NCBI RefSeq assembly: GCF_003148805.1
Contig: NZ_QGGX01000003.1
Coordinates: 248,001 to 312,000 of the forward strand
Length of the DNA stretch: 64,000 bases
Source: Aminobacter sp. AP02
GTDB taxonomy: Bacteria > Pseudomonadota > Alphaproteobacteria > Rhizobiales > Rhizobiaceae
Reading direction: 5' to 3'
A program made the translations under genes and the position numbers. Below are positions 17,634 through 28,819 of the stretch, piece after piece; positions within the stretch are counted from its first letter, which is position 1, and every line of letters starts with the position of its first letter. Under the pieces are notes generated by a model. The model made no database searches, was not told the origin of the DNA, and was given only the letters and a program-made list of their open reading frames with translations.

Positions 17634-18743
17634 ATGACCACACGCCCGCTTCTGACCCCCGTCATCCGCGCCTTGCCCGTCACCGTACCCTTCGTCGGGC
17701 CCGAGGCGCAGGAGCGTGAGCGCGGCAGGCCGTTCAGGGCCCGCATGGGCGCCAACGAAAGCGGTTTTGGTCCTTCGCCGCGCGTCATGGCGCGCATGCA
17801 GGAGGTTGCAGCCGACATGTGGAAGTACTGCGATCCGGACAATCATGACCTCAAACTCGCGCTGGCACGCCATCTCGGGCTTGGTGCCGACAATGTCGTT
17901 GTCGGCGAAGGCATAGACGGACTGCTCAACCTGGTGGTGCGGATGTACGCCGCCGAAGGCACCCCGGTCGTCACCTCTCTCGGCGCATATCCAACCTTCA
18001 ATTTCCACGTCGCTAGCGTCGGTGCACGGCTGGTGCCGGTGCCGTTCCAAAACGACAGGGAAGATCTTCAGGGCCTGCTCGACGCGGTGAAACGCGAAAA
18101 CGCGCCGGTCGTCTACCTGTCCAATCCGGACAATCCGATGGGCAGCTGGTGGGAAACGGACGACATCCTTTCCTTCATCGAAGCACTGCCAGAGACGACG
18201 ACGCTGATTCTCGACGAAGCCTATGGCGAGACCGCTCCAGCTTCGGCTCTGCCCCCTGTCGATGTTTCGCGCCCTAACGTCGTGCGCATGCGCACCTTCT
18301 CCAAGGCCTATGGACTTGCCGGCATCCGCTGCGGCTATGCCTTGGGCGATGCCGAGGTGATCGCCAGTTTCGAAAAGGTGCGCAACCATTATGGCGTGAG
18401 CCGCATGGCGCAGATCGCGGGCGAAGAAGCGCTCGCCGACCAGGCCTATCTGGCCGATGTAGTCGCCAAGGTAGCGGCGGGGCGTGAGCGCATCGCAACA
18501 ATCGCTCGCGACAATGGGCTCAAGCCCCTGCCCTCGGCGACGAACTTCGTCACCATCGACTGCGGCGGCGACGCGGCATTCGCGCTTGCCATCATGCGCA
18601 ACCTTCTGGCGCGCGATGTCTTCATCCGCAAGCCGATGGCGCCGGTGCTCGACCGCTGCATCAGGGTGAGCGTCGGGCTCGACCACGAGATCGACATTTT
18701 CGCCGAGGAATTGCCCGGCGCGATCGCCGCCGCGCGCGGCTGA
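17634..18743 (+). CDS. Histidinol-phosphate aminotransferase-like PLP enzyme
   Basis: A 369-residue fold-type I aminotransferase of the HisC group. ANESGFGPSP (40-49) is the usual N-terminal substrate segment, YLSNPDNPMG (161-170) and LDEAY (193-197, Asp194 to the pyridine nitrogen) bind PLP, and FSKAYGLAGIRCGYA contains the Schiff-base Lys224. The C-terminal arginine region reads RCIRVSVG. It could serve histidine synthesis or act on aromatic amino acids; no other his genes are adjacent, so I do not assign hisC. Start ATG 17634 is chosen by family length; the ribosome site is weak. It stands between the integrase and the leucine cluster with 240 bp upstream. Confidence 0.85.
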   Translation: MTTRPLLTPVIRALPVTVPFVGPEAQERERGRPFRARMGANESGFGPSPRVMARMQEVAADMWKYCDPDNHDLKLALARHLGLGADNVVVGEGIDGLLNLVVRMYAAEGTPVVTSLGAYPTFNFHVASVGARLVPVPFQNDREDLQGLLDAVKRENAPVVYLSNPDNPMGSWWETDDILSFIEALPETTTLILDEAYGETAPASALPPVDVSRPNVVRMRTFSKAYGLAGIRCGYALGDAEVIASFEKVRNHYGVSRMAQIAGEEALADQAYLADVVAKVAAGRERIATIARDNGLKPLPSATNFVTIDCGGDAAFALAIMRNLLARDVFIRKPMAPVLDRCIRVSVGLDHEIDIFAEELPGAIAAARG

Positions 18744-18829
18744 ACGGCACACAAGACATGAACCAATGGCCGGCGCGGCGTTGTCCGCGCCGCCACCAAT
18801 AGCCGTAATGATCAACACTTGAATTAATT

Positions 18830-18841
18830 AAACGTTCGTTT
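18830..18841. promoter_or_regulatory. Candidate operator of the TetR regulator (AAACGTTCGTTT)
   Basis: AAACG and CGTTT form an inverted repeat around TT, extended imperfectly by TTAATT on the left and TATTAAT on the right. It lies 34 bp before the TetR gene in an otherwise AT-rich promoter region. TetR proteins usually bind such short palindromes near their own start, so autoregulation is a reasonable inference. Confidence 0.5.
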
Positions 18842-18874
18842 TATTAATATCGCCATTCGGGAGGAATGGCTGGA

Positions 18875-19519
18875 ATGGCGCGAACGGCAGGCTCGGACGG
18901 CGAAAGAACCGAAGCGGCAATCCGCGACGCGGCGGTGCAGCTGATCGCGCGCCATGGGTTCGAGGCCGTGACCATGCGCCAGCTGGCCGCCGAAGTCGGC
19001 GTTCAGGCAGCTGCGCTCTACCGCTACTTTCCGACCAAGGAAGACCTGCTCCACACGCTGATGCGCGAGCACATGGTGGAACTGGCCGCCACATGGGACA
19101 ACGCACGCCCCGACAATGACGATCCCGTCGCCCGATTGACCGCCTTTGCCGCCAACCACATCCGCTTCCACGTCGAGCGCCGCCACGCCACCCATGTCTC
19201 GAACATGGAGTTGCGCAGCCTTTCGCGCGATAATCTGACCAGCATCCTCAAGCTCCGCACCGCCTACGAGAAGGAGCTCAGGACCATCCTGCGCGACGGC
19301 GCGGACAGCGGCGTGCTGGAGGTCGACGACACCGGGCTGACCGCCATGGCGATCATCCAGATGATCACCGGCGTCATCGTCTGGTTTCGTCCCGATGAAA
19401 GACTGTCGGTCGATGAAGTGACCGCGACTTATCTGGCCATGACGATGCGCCTGACCGGCGCCAGGCCGAACACGGAGGACAGGCATGTACGACAAGACGC
19501 TGAACTTCGGGCTTGGTGA
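18875..19519 (+). CDS. TetR/AcrR family transcriptional regulator of the leucine cluster
   Basis: A protein of about 214 residues with an N-terminal helix-turn-helix: [19 protein letters not shown], then [20 protein letters not shown], the classic TetR recognition helix ending in YxYF. The C-terminal half is a helical ligand-binding domain. ATG 18875 is preferred: GGAGG at 18860-18864 lies ten bases upstream, whereas it would touch the alternative ATG at 18866. The 3' end overlaps the isovaleryl-CoA dehydrogenase start by 35 bp, so the two are cotranscribed. Its ligand is probably an acyl-CoA of leucine or fatty acid catabolism, inferred from context only. Confidence 0.88.
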   Translation: MARTAGSDGERTEAAIRDAAVQLIARHGFEAVTMRQLAAEVGVQAAALYRYFPTKEDLLHTLMREHMVELAATWDNARPDNDDPVARLTAFAANHIRFHVERRHATHVSNMELRSLSRDNLTSILKLRTAYEKELRTILRDGADSGVLEVDDTGLTAMAIIQMITGVIVWFRPDERLSVDEVTATYLAMTMRLTGARPNTEDRHVRQDAELRAW

Positions 19520-20648
19520 AGATATCGACAGCCTACGCGAGATGGTGCGGCGCTTCGCACAGGACCGCGTTGCCCCGATTGCCGCCGACATCGACCGCGA
19601 CAACGAGTTTCCCGCGCATCTCTGGCAGGAGCTGGGCGCGCTTGGCCTGCTCGGCATCACTGCCGATCCGGAACATGGCGGCTCGGGCATGGGCTATCTC
19701 GCCCATGTGGTGGCGGTCGAGGAGATTTCCCGCGCTTCGGCCTCGGTCGGGCTGTCTTACGGTGCGCATTCGAACCTGTGCGTGAACCAGATCAAGCGCT
19801 GGGGCACGGCCGAGCAGAAAGCGAAATACCTGCCCAAGCTGTGTTCGGGCGAGAATGTCGGCGCGCTCGCCATGTCGGAGAGCGGCTCGGGCTCGGATGT
19901 CGTGTCGCTCCGGCTTAAGGCCGAGAAGCGCAACGACCGTTTTGTGCTCAACGGCTCGAAGATGTGGATCACCAACGGTCCCGACGCCGACACGCTGGTG
20001 GTCTATGCCAAGACCGATCCGGACAGGAAGTCGCGCGGCATCACCGCCTTCATCATCGAAAGGACGATGAAGGGATTCTCGGTCGCGCAAAAGCTCGACA
20101 AGCTCGGCATGCGCGGCTCGAACACCGGCGAGCTGGTGTTCGACAATGTCGAGGTGCCGTTCGAAAACGTACTGCATGAAGAAGGGCTTGGCGTCGAAGT
20201 GTTGATGTCGGGGCTCGACTATGAGCGCGTGGTGCTGGCCGGGGGGCCGATCGGCATCATGGCGGCATGCCTGGACGTGGCGGTGCCTTATGTCCACGAC
20301 CGCAAGCAGTTCGGCCAGCCGATCGGCGAATTCCAGCTCGTTCAGGGCAAGCTCGCCGACATGTATTCGACGATGAATGCCGCTCGTGCCTATGTCTATG
20401 CCGTGGCCGCCGCTTGCGACCGGGGCCAGACGACCCGCAAGGATGCCGCTGGCTGCGTCTTGTTTGCCGCGGAGAAGGCGACGCAGTGCGCCCTCGATGC
20501 GCTGCAATTGCTCGGTGGCAACGGCTACATCAACGACTATCCCACCGGCCGGCTGCTGCGCGATTCAAAACTCTACGAAATTGGCGCGGGCACCAGCGAA
20601 ATCAGGCGCTGGCTGATCGGCCGCGAGATCATGGCGGAAGACGCGTGA
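19485..20648 (+). CDS. ivd: Isovaleryl-CoA dehydrogenase
   Basis: A 387-residue FAD-dependent acyl-CoA dehydrogenase that converts isovaleryl-CoA to 3-methylcrotonyl-CoA in leucine breakdown and passes electrons to ETF. The FAD/substrate signatures [18 protein letters not shown] (127-144) and [20 protein letters not shown] are clear. Glu247 in GLDYERVV is at the helix-G position where isovaleryl-CoA dehydrogenases carry their catalytic base, which favours IVD over short-chain paralogs. GGAGGACAGGC precedes ATG 19485, inside the end of the TetR gene. The electron acceptor chain is represented in this window by etfQO at 35.2 kb. The next pathway enzyme is encoded 1.9 kb downstream, after foreign-looking genes. 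Confidence 0.93.
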   Translation: MYDKTLNFGLGEDIDSLREMVRRFAQDRVAPIAADIDRDNEFPAHLWQELGALGLLGITADPEHGGSGMGYLAHVVAVEEISRASASVGLSYGAHSNLCVNQIKRWGTAEQKAKYLPKLCSGENVGALAMSESGSGSDVVSLRLKAEKRNDRFVLNGSKMWITNGPDADTLVVYAKTDPDRKSRGITAFIIERTMKGFSVAQKLDKLGMRGSNTGELVFDNVEVPFENVLHEEGLGVEVLMSGLDYERVVLAGGPIGIMAACLDVAVPYVHDRKQFGQPIGEFQLVQGKLADMYSTMNAARAYVYAVAAACDRGQTTRKDAAGCVLFAAEKATQCALDALQLLGGNGYINDYPTGRLLRDSKLYEIGAGTSEIRRWLIGREIMAEDA

Positions 20649-20695
20649 TAGCAGTATAGATATGGTTATCTGCCAAATCTATACGGGGGAGAAAG

Positions 20696-21541
20696 ATGCA
20701 TCCGCTGATCAAGAGAAGAGACGTACTGCTTAGCAGCATGCTTCCTTTCTTCTTTTACTACGGCGCCGTATCGGCAGGAGAAAAATACTTTTCCAGAATC
20801 GATCTCTTTCGCAAGCATGTGATGGAACGTCTTCTGGCACGACAAGATGTCAGCGAAGTCAAGCCGGACGACAAGGATCCGGCAATTCTTCGAATGACAT
20901 ACAAGGACAAGACCTGGACGCTGGACCTGACCAACACCTTTCAGCGCTTGGACGCTTATCCCGGCGAAAACGTCGAAACAACGATCGAACGTTTATTGGC
21001 TCAATTGGCTCCTGATGCCAAAAGAACTCTCTCCGAAGACAACTTGGTAGTGGTCCTGCGCTCCCGGGCCTATGTCGACCTGCTGGCCCAAAAGGGAGCC
21101 AACATGAGACATGAGCCGTTAGCAGGCGATCTGCACATGGTTCTCATGGCCGATCTGCCCGAAGCCATGTCTCCTCTGCACGATGACGAAATGAACCACA
21201 AGGATGTAACCGAAGCGAAGCGCAACGTCTCAAAGTGGCTCACCAATGTCATCACGTTCAACCAGATCCCTGGCGTGGAGGGCTATTCCGTCAAGGGAAA
21301 TGAGTTCTTGACGCCAAGCCTGGTGCTGCTGGACGATTTCTGGAGCAGTGTCGATCGCGCTATGGCGCACGAGCCACTTATCGTCGTGGCAAGCTACGAC
21401 CAATTGTACTTACGCGACAGTTCGAACCCGCAAGCTGACGACATTGCCCTCAAATTGATCGAGTTCACGTACCAGGATGGCTTCAACCTTCTGTCCGACA
21501 AAGTCTACCAGTGCCGAAACGGGCAGATCGTGCCGCGATGA
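20696..21541 (+). CDS. DUF1444-like protein of unknown function
   Basis: A 281-residue protein whose central block resembles DUF1444 (YtpQ) proteins: an acidic N-terminal half, DNLVVVLRSRAYVDLLA, then PLAGDLHMVLMADLPEAMSP and a segment EAKRNVSKWLTN matching the family pattern in which a GDL-VYV-DLP motif precedes an NL-containing helix. The N-terminus has a short hydrophobic stretch (MLPFFFYYGAVSAG) that may be a weak signal sequence. GGGGAGA precedes ATG 20696. Base composition is lower in GC than the flanking leucine genes and it separates ivd from the carboxylase genes. The function is unknown; family membership is from recall of the motif, not a search. Confidence 0.6.
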   Translation: MHPLIKRRDVLLSSMLPFFFYYGAVSAGEKYFSRIDLFRKHVMERLLARQDVSEVKPDDKDPAILRMTYKDKTWTLDLTNTFQRLDAYPGENVETTIERLLAQLAPDAKRTLSEDNLVVVLRSRAYVDLLAQKGANMRHEPLAGDLHMVLMADLPEAMSPLHDDEMNHKDVTEAKRNVSKWLTNVITFNQIPGVEGYSVKGNEFLTPSLVLLDDFWSSVDRAMAHEPLIVVASYDQLYLRDSSNPQADDIALKLIEFTYQDGFNLLSDKVYQCRNGQIVPR

Positions 21542-21697
21542 GGAGCCCAGCGAACAACTGGATCGGGATCGCGCAGAAAACAGTTTCTGGCGTCAAAGCC
21601 GATGACCACCCCGCTGGGGTGCCGTGTGGTAGCAATTTGCCGCAACTGGTCATTCATGGCATAATTTCGCCTTCTGCCACAGATCGAGGTTCATGCC

Positions 21698-22036
21698 ATG
21701 ACTGAGCCAGAGACACCCAAGGGCTTCGCCGAGGAACCGCAGAAGCCATACAGCTCCAGGATCAGGGACGAATTGCTGCGCAAGCCGCCAAAGTTCGAGC
21801 GCCTGCGCGTCGGCGACGGCGGCCGTGTCGTCATCCCCGCGGCGATGCGCGAGGAAATGGGCATCAGGCCCGGCGACGATCTGGTCGCGCATGTCGAGAA
21901 CGGAGAACTGAGACTGATCTCGCACCAGATGGCCCTCACCAGGGTTCAGGACGAAATGGCGAAGTACAAGAAGCCGGGCGAGAGCGTTGTCGACGAATTT
22001 CTCGCCGAGCGCCGCGCGATGTGGGGTGAAGAGTGA
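21698..22036 (+). CDS. AbrB/SpoVT-fold antitoxin (VapB/MazE type) with N-terminal extension
   Basis: A 112-residue protein. Residues about 36-78 form an AbrB-type swapped-hairpin DNA-binding domain: RLRVGDGGRVVIPAAMREEMGIRPGDDLVA. The C-terminal part (DEFLAERRAMWGEE) resembles the toxin-binding tail of VapB antitoxins. About 35 proline- and charge-rich residues precede the DNA-binding domain, longer than in ordinary antitoxins of about 75-85 residues. Its stop overlaps the toxin start by four bases (GTGA). It likely neutralises the PIN toxin and represses the pair's promoter. Confidence 0.85.
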   Translation: MTEPETPKGFAEEPQKPYSSRIRDELLRKPPKFERLRVGDGGRVVIPAAMREEMGIRPGDDLVAHVENGELRLISHQMALTRVQDEMAKYKKPGESVVDEFLAERRAMWGEE

Positions 22037-22410
22037 TCGTGCTCGACGCCTCGGCAGTGCTGGCCGCCATGCTGCAAGAGCCTGGAGCCGGCCGAGTGCA
22101 TGCGCTGGTCGACAAGAGCGTGATCTGTGCGGTCAACACCACGGAGGTCATCTCGAAGCTTATCGACAAGGGCTACGACGAAGTTGCAGTGAGGCAGCAG
22201 TATGAGAACATGCATCTTGAGGTGGTGTCGTTCGACCATCACCTGGCGCTCGTCGCCGGGCACCTTCGTTCATCGACGCGCCACAAGGGCCTTTCACTCG
22301 GCGACCGTGCCTGCCTGGCGCTGGCGATACTGACCGAACGAACTGCTGTTACCGCCGACCGGAACTGGGCCGATCTCGACGTCGGCTGCAAGATAGAGGT
22401 CATACGTTAA
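22033..22410 (+). CDS. PIN domain toxin ribonuclease (VapC family)
   Basis: A 125-residue PIN-domain protein, expected to be a magnesium-dependent endoribonuclease toxin. Active-site acidic residues are Asp5 (VLDASA), Glu38 (NTTEVISKL), an Asp near 92 (SLGDRACLALA) and a fourth Asp near 109 (TADRNWADL), so it looks catalytically intact. It starts at GTG 22033, overlapping the antitoxin gene, the usual coupling in type II modules. The module lies directly before the methylcrotonyl-CoA carboxylase genes; its 3' end is only 119 bp from the mccB start. Confidence 0.88.
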   Translation: MIVLDASAVLAAMLQEPGAGRVHALVDKSVICAVNTTEVISKLIDKGYDEVAVRQQYENMHLEVVSFDHHLALVAGHLRSSTRHKGLSLGDRACLALAILTERTAVTADRNWADLDVGCKIEVIR

Positions 22411-22529
22411 GAGCCACACGATGCTGGACTTCGCCGGAATTCCGAGGCTAGTGCGTTAGATTCGCCACCCACCATGACTGCTTCGCGCTTCTCGCGCGGC
22501 ATCGCATGGGTATCACTCCAAGAGGAAAA

Positions 22530-24137
22530 ATGCCGACGCTTCACTCCCAGCTCTCCCCCTCCTCCGAAAGCTTCAAGGCCAACGCCGCGCGCCTGCGAAC
22601 GCTGGTGGCGGACATACGCGACAAGGCTGCAACGGTGGAGCGCGGCGGTTCGGATGAGGCACGCAAGCGGCACGCCTCGCGCGGAAAGCTGCTGCCGAGG
22701 GAGAGACTGGCGCAACTGCTCGACGCCGGTTCGCCCTTCCTCGAGGTTGGGCAATTCGCCGCCTGGGGCCTCTATGGCGGCGACATAGCCTCGGCAGGCG
22801 TGATCGCCGGCATCGGCCGTGTCGAGGGCACCGAGGTCATGGTGGTGGTCAACGACGCCACAGTGAAGGGCGGGACCTATTATCCGCTGACAGTGAAAAA
22901 GCACCTGCGCGCGCAAGAGATCGCGCTGCAGAACAACCTGCCCTGCATCTACCTGGTCGATTCAGGCGGCGCCAACCTGCCCAACCAGGACGAGGTTTTC
23001 CCCGACCGCGATCACTTCGGCCGCATCTTCTTCAACCAGGCCAACATGTCGGCGGCGGGCATTCCGCAGATCGCCTGCGTCATGGGGTCGTGCACCGCCG
23101 GTGGCGCCTATGTTCCGGCAATGTCGGACGAGACCGTCATGGTGCGCAACCAGGCGACGATCTTCCTCGCCGGGCCGCCACTGGTGAAGGCCGCAACTGG
23201 CGAAGATGTGAGTGCCGAGGAGCTAGGCGGTGCCGACCTGCACACGCGTGTCTCCGGCGTCGCCGACCACTATGCCGTGGACGACGAGCATGCGCTGGCG
23301 ATCGTCCGGCGCATCGTCAAAAACCTGAATCGGAAGAAGGACATCGGACTGGTCCTGCAGAAATCGATTCCGCCTGTTCATGCGCCAGAAGAGGTCTATG
23401 GCGTGATCCCCGCCGACCTGCGCCAGCCCTATGACGTGCGTGAAGTGATCGCCCGCGTCGTCGACGGTTCGGAATTCGACGAGTTCAAGCAGAACTATGG
23501 CACCACGCTGGTGACGGGCTTTGCCCATATCCACGGCATGCCGGTCGGCATCATCGCCAACAATGGCGTATTGTTTTCGGAGAGTGCGCTCAAGGGCGCG
23601 CATTTCATCGAACTGTGCTGCCAACGCAAGATCCCGCTGGTGTTCCTGCAGAACATCACCGGCTTCATGGTCGGCGCGAAATATGAGGCCGGCGGCATCG
23701 CCAAGGACGGCGCCAAGCTGGTGACGGCGGTGGCAACCGCCCAGGTGCCGAAGGTGACTGTCATCATCGGCGGCTCGTTCGGCGCCGGCAATTACGGCAT
23801 GTGCGGCCGGGCCTACTCGCCCCGCTTCCTGTGGATGTGGCCGAACGCCCGCATCTCGGTGATGGGCGGCGAGCAGGCGGCAACGGTACTCGCCATGGTC
23901 AAGCGCGAGGGAATCGAGCGCAAGGGCGGAAGCTGGTCGAAGGAGGAGGAGGGCGAGTTCCGCGCGCCGATCCTTGAGAAGTACGAACGCGAGGGGCACC
24001 CGCTCTATTCGTCGGCGCGCCTTTGGGACGACGGAATCATCGACCCGGCAAAGACGCGCGAGGTGCTGGCGCTGAGCCTGTCTGCCGCGCTCAATGCGCC
24101 CATTGCCGACACCAAGTTCGGCGTGTTCAGGATGTGA
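22530..24137 (+). CDS. mccB: 3-methylcrotonyl-CoA carboxylase, carboxyltransferase (beta) subunit
   Basis: A 535-residue carboxyltransferase that moves the carboxyl group from carboxybiotin to 3-methylcrotonyl-CoA in leucine catabolism. The N and C crotonase-like halves show [35 protein letters not shown] and [20 protein letters not shown], the last two being diagnostic of MccB over PccB. ATG 22530 has AGAGGA just upstream; an in-frame ATG at 22506 is possible but its N-terminus is not conserved-looking. It is followed at once by the biotin-carrying subunit. The cluster lacks enoyl-CoA hydratase and HMG-CoA lyase genes, which must lie elsewhere. Confidence 0.94.
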   Translation: MPTLHSQLSPSSESFKANAARLRTLVADIRDKAATVERGGSDEARKRHASRGKLLPRERLAQLLDAGSPFLEVGQFAAWGLYGGDIASAGVIAGIGRVEGTEVMVVVNDATVKGGTYYPLTVKKHLRAQEIALQNNLPCIYLVDSGGANLPNQDEVFPDRDHFGRIFFNQANMSAAGIPQIACVMGSCTAGGAYVPAMSDETVMVRNQATIFLAGPPLVKAATGEDVSAEELGGADLHTRVSGVADHYAVDDEHALAIVRRIVKNLNRKKDIGLVLQKSIPPVHAPEEVYGVIPADLRQPYDVREVIARVVDGSEFDEFKQNYGTTLVTGFAHIHGMPVGIIANNGVLFSESALKGAHFIELCCQRKIPLVFLQNITGFMVGAKYEAGGIAKDGAKLVTAVATAQVPKVTVIIGGSFGAGNYGMCGRAYSPRFLWMWPNARISVMGGEQAATVLAMVKREGIERKGGSWSKEEEGEFRAPILEKYEREGHPLYSSARLWDDGIIDPAKTREVLALSLSAALNAPIADTKFGVFRM

Positions 24138-24151
24138 TGGGGGATCAAGGA

Positions 24152-26110
<1,959 letters not shown>

Positions 26111-26140
26111 CCTGCACCATTGCGATTTGTGCATACGAGA

Positions 26141-26180
26141 TCAGCCCGAAAATCGGTTTCGATTTTCGGGCTGATGTTTT
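26141..26180 (+). terminator. Palindromic-repeat terminator after the carboxylase operon
   Basis: A perfect 14-bp stem TCAGCCCGAAAATC/GATTTTCGGGCTGA with six-base loop (26141-26174) is followed by TGTTTTAG. The core CCGAAAATC-n6-GATTTTCGGG is shared with the palindrome at 29191-29234, so it may be a dispersed repeat used as terminator. Confidence 0.8.
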
Positions 26181-26217
26181 AGTGCTGCATTGCAGCAATC
26201 ATCGACAGGCGAGCCCC

Positions 26218-26835
26218 GTGACCGATACCAACAGCGATGCCGTACCGCACCGTCTCTACGAAGACGTGCTGGCGCTGCTCACCGGCACGATGCTGGTGGC
26301 GCTGGGACTGGTCCTCTACACCCAAGCCGGGCTGATCACAGGCAGCTCGGCCGGCCTGGCGCTGCTCATCCAGTATGTCACCGGCTACGGCTTCGGCGCC
26401 GTGTTCTTCGTCATCAACCTGCCGTTCTATTATCTGGCGGTGAAACGCATGGGCTGGCCGTTCGCGCTGCGCACCTTTGCTGCGGTGGCGCTGATTTCGG
26501 TGCTGTCGAAGTTGACGCCCGACTGGATCGGCATCGGGCAGCTGAACCCGCTCTATGCGGCGATTGCCGGTGGCGGACTGATGGGCATGGGGCTTCTGGT
26601 GCTGTTTCGCCATCGCGCCGGGCTGGGCGGCTTCAACATATTGGCGCTCTACCTGCAGGACAATTACGGCATCCGCGCCGGCTATTTCCAGCTCGGGGTC
26701 GATCTTACGATCCTGATCGTATCGCTGTTTTACATCGATCTCGACAAGGTCGCCCTGTCGGTCGTGGGTGCGGCCGTGCTCAACCTGATCATCGCCATCA
26801 ACCATCGCCCCGGCCGCTATGTCGGCATGAGCTGA
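26218..26835 (+). CDS. YitT family integral membrane protein
   Basis: A 205-residue membrane protein with five or six hydrophobic segments. LYTQAGLITGSSAGLALLIQ and ILALYLQDNYGIRAGYFQLG correspond to the duplicated YitT-type motifs (two glycine-rich halves). The function of the family is unknown; members are annotated as putative transporters. GTG 26218 is taken as start since it precedes MTDTNSDAVPHRLYED directly; another in-frame GTG at 26182 overlaps the region just after the terminator and is less likely. It converges with the peroxiredoxin gene; a GC-rich hairpin lies between them. Confidence 0.8.
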   Translation: MTDTNSDAVPHRLYEDVLALLTGTMLVALGLVLYTQAGLITGSSAGLALLIQYVTGYGFGAVFFVINLPFYYLAVKRMGWPFALRTFAAVALISVLSKLTPDWIGIGQLNPLYAAIAGGGLMGMGLLVLFRHRAGLGGFNILALYLQDNYGIRAGYFQLGVDLTILIVSLFYIDLDKVALSVVGAAVLNLIIAINHRPGRYVGMS

Positions 26836-26838
26836 CAA

Positions 26839-26860
26839 AGCCGCGCCTGGCGGCGCGGCT
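26839..26860. terminator. Hairpin between convergent YitT and peroxiredoxin genes
   Basis: Arms AGCCGCGC and GCGCGGCT enclose a six-base loop. No clear T-run follows, so termination is only plausible. Confidence 0.45.
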
Positions 26861-26881
26861 CCGGATGCGACAATCGATGCT

Positions 26882-27544
26882 TCAGTGCGAAGTCGGCTGC
26901 TTGGTCTTCCTGAGATAGGGCAGAACGCGCTCGAACGAGCCAAAACGTTTGATGGCGTCCTCGTCCGACACGGCTGCGGTGACGATGACGTCGTCGCCCT
27001 GCTTCCACTGTACAGGCGTTGCTACCTGATACTTGGCGGTCAGCTGGATCGAATCCAGCGCGCGCAGGATTTCGTCGAAGTTGCGTCCGGTCGACATCGG
27101 ATAGGTCAGGGTCAGCTTGACCTTCTTGTCAGGACCGATGACGAACACCGACCGCACGGTGGCGTTGTCGGCGGGCGTGCGCCCCTCCGAACTGTCGCCG
27201 GCACTCGCCGGCAGCATGTCGTATAGCTTGGCGACGGCGAGCGTGGGATCGCCGATCATCGGATAATCGACCTTGTTGCCAGACAGTTTTTCGATGTCGG
27301 CCTTCCATTTGTGGTGATTTTCGACCGGATCGACCGAAATGCCGATCATCTTGGCGTTGCGCTTGGCGAAATCGGCCTTCAGCCCGGCCATGTAGCCGAG
27401 CTCGGTGGTGCAGACGGGGGTGAAATCCTTGGGATGGGAAAACAGGACCGCATAGCCGTCGCCAATCCAGTCATGGAAGTTGATCGGGCCTTCCGTGGTG
27501 TCGGCTTTGAAGTCCGGGGCGGTGTCATTGATACGAAGGCTCAT
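26882..27544 (-). CDS. 1-Cys peroxiredoxin (Prx6-like)
   Basis: A 220-residue thiol peroxidase that reduces hydrogen peroxide and organic peroxides in the cytoplasm. The peroxidatic motif HPKDFTPVCTTELG contains Cys45, the only cysteine in the protein, so it is a 1-Cys enzyme and needs an external thiol for recycling. The extended C-terminal domain with PVQWKQGDDVIV is typical of the Prx6 subfamily rather than AhpC. ATG 27544 follows AGGAGGA; the open frame continues upstream but without family similarity. Glutathione transferase genes occur at 30.4 and 38.8 kb, though not in the same operon. Confidence 0.93.
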   Translation of the reverse strand: MSLRINDTAPDFKADTTEGPINFHDWIGDGYAVLFSHPKDFTPVCTTELGYMAGLKADFAKRNAKMIGISVDPVENHHKWKADIEKLSGNKVDYPMIGDPTLAVAKLYDMLPASAGDSSEGRTPADNATVRSVFVIGPDKKVKLTLTYPMSTGRNFDEILRALDSIQLTAKYQVATPVQWKQGDDVIVTAAVSDEDAIKRFGSFERVLPYLRKTKQPTSH

Positions 27545-27650
27545 GGCAGTTTCCTCCTGAATTCGACGCGCACTTCCCGACGGCCAGAACGACCCGAGTT
27601 CAGTGTCGGTGTGCGAATGCAACCATCTTGCTCCAAGCCAGCGAAAACGA

Positions 27651-27677
27651 CAATGGCCGGGACAGGCCCGGCCATTG
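27651..27677 (-). terminator. Terminator of the binding-protein gene
   Basis: An 11-bp perfect stem CAATGGCCGGG/CCCGGCCATTG with a five-base loop lies 23 bp beyond the stop of the gene at 27701. On the minus strand it is followed by TCGTTTTCG. Confidence 0.75.
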
Positions 27678-27700
27678 CAAGCAAACATCAGAAGCCAGGC

Positions 27701-28819
27701 TTACGGCTTGATCGGCGCGTACTTGCCGTCATGCCACTGGTTGATGTCGTAGCTGGCGTTCTTGAGGTCGCCCTTCTCGTCGAAGATGACATCGCCGACG
27801 ACAGTCTGGATCGGCTGGCCGTTCTTCAGCGCCTCGGCGACCTTGATCGGATCGTCGGTACCCGCACGCTCGATGCCCTGCGCGAAAGCCTGGATCGTGG
27901 CGTAGGAGAACAGGGTGAAGCCTTCCGGCACGAAACCGCCGGCCTTGATCTTCTCGACGGCTTCCTTGGCTTCGGGCTTGGCCTGCGGATCGGAGGGGAA
28001 CACGAACATGGTGCCCTCACCGGCAGGACCGGCGATCTGCCAGAACTCAGGCGACGCGATCGAGTCGGGCATGATCAGCTGGAACTTGAAGCCCTGCTCG
28101 GCCGACTGGCGCAGGATCAGGCCAGCCTCGGGGTGATAACCGCCGAAATAGACCACATCGGCCTTCAGTTCCTTGAGCTTGGTGACGAGCGCCGAATAGT
28201 CCTTTTCGCCGGCATTGATGCCTTCGTAGAGGATTTCAGTCAGGCCGCCGGTGTTCATCGTCTTTCTGACGGCATCCGCCACGCCCTGGCCGTAGGCGCT
28301 CTTGTCGTGCAGCACGACGACGTTCTTGCCCTTGTACTTCTCGGCGATCCACGGCCCGATGAAAGCACCCTGGGCGTCGTCGCGGGTGTAGAGGCGCATG
28401 ATCGTCGACCAGCCCTTGGCGGCAGCATCGTCGGTCATGATCGGGTTGGACGAGGCCGGCGACATCATCAGCGCACCGCTCTCGGCATAGACGGCCGATG
28501 CCGGGATGCTCGAGCCCGAGCAGGCATGACCGTCGATGAACTTGATGCCGTTGGCAACGATGCGGTTGGCGACCGAAACGGCCTGCTTGGGATCGCAGAC
28601 GTCGTCTTCAACCGAAAGCTTGAGCTGGCGGCCCATGACGCCGCCCTTTTCGTTGATCGCCTTGACCGCCGCTTCCGCGCCGTGTTTGAACTGGTCACCA
28701 ATGTTGGCGAGCTGGCCGGTCATCGGGCCGACGACGGCAATTCCGATGTCTTGGGCGAATGCCACGCCGGCGCTGAGCGAAAGCGCGAGCAGCGCGCCGA
28801 TAGAACGTTTCAGATGCAT
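27701..28819 (-). CDS. Branched-chain amino acid ABC transporter substrate-binding protein (LivK-like)
   Basis: A 372-residue periplasmic binding protein of the Leu/Ile/Val type. The signal peptide MHLKRSIGALLALSLSAGVA is cut near AFA/QDI. The mature start IGIAVVGPMTGQLANIGDQ is characteristic, as are a disulfide pair (Cys in DDVCDPKQ and GHACSGSS) and SPASSNPIMT. ATG 28819 has GGGAGAGGAA upstream; the frame stays open far upstream but only this start gives a signal peptide. No permease or ATPase genes (livHMGF) are adjacent, so it is an orphan that must use components encoded elsewhere. A role in leucine uptake would fit the nearby leucine catabolic genes but is not shown. Confidence 0.92.
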   Translation of the reverse strand: MHLKRSIGALLALSLSAGVAFAQDIGIAVVGPMTGQLANIGDQFKHGAEAAVKAINEKGGVMGRQLKLSVEDDVCDPKQAVSVANRIVANGIKFIDGHACSGSSIPASAVYAESGALMMSPASSNPIMTDDAAAKGWSTIMRLYTRDDAQGAFIGPWIAEKYKGKNVVVLHDKSAYGQGVADAVRKTMNTGGLTEILYEGINAGEKDYSALVTKLKELKADVVYFGGYHPEAGLILRQSAEQGFKFQLIMPDSIASPEFWQIAGPAGEGTMFVFPSDPQAKPEAKEAVEKIKAGGFVPEGFTLFSYATIQAFAQGIERAGTDDPIKVAEALKNGQPIQTVVGDVIFDEKGDLKNASYDINQWHDGKYAPIKP

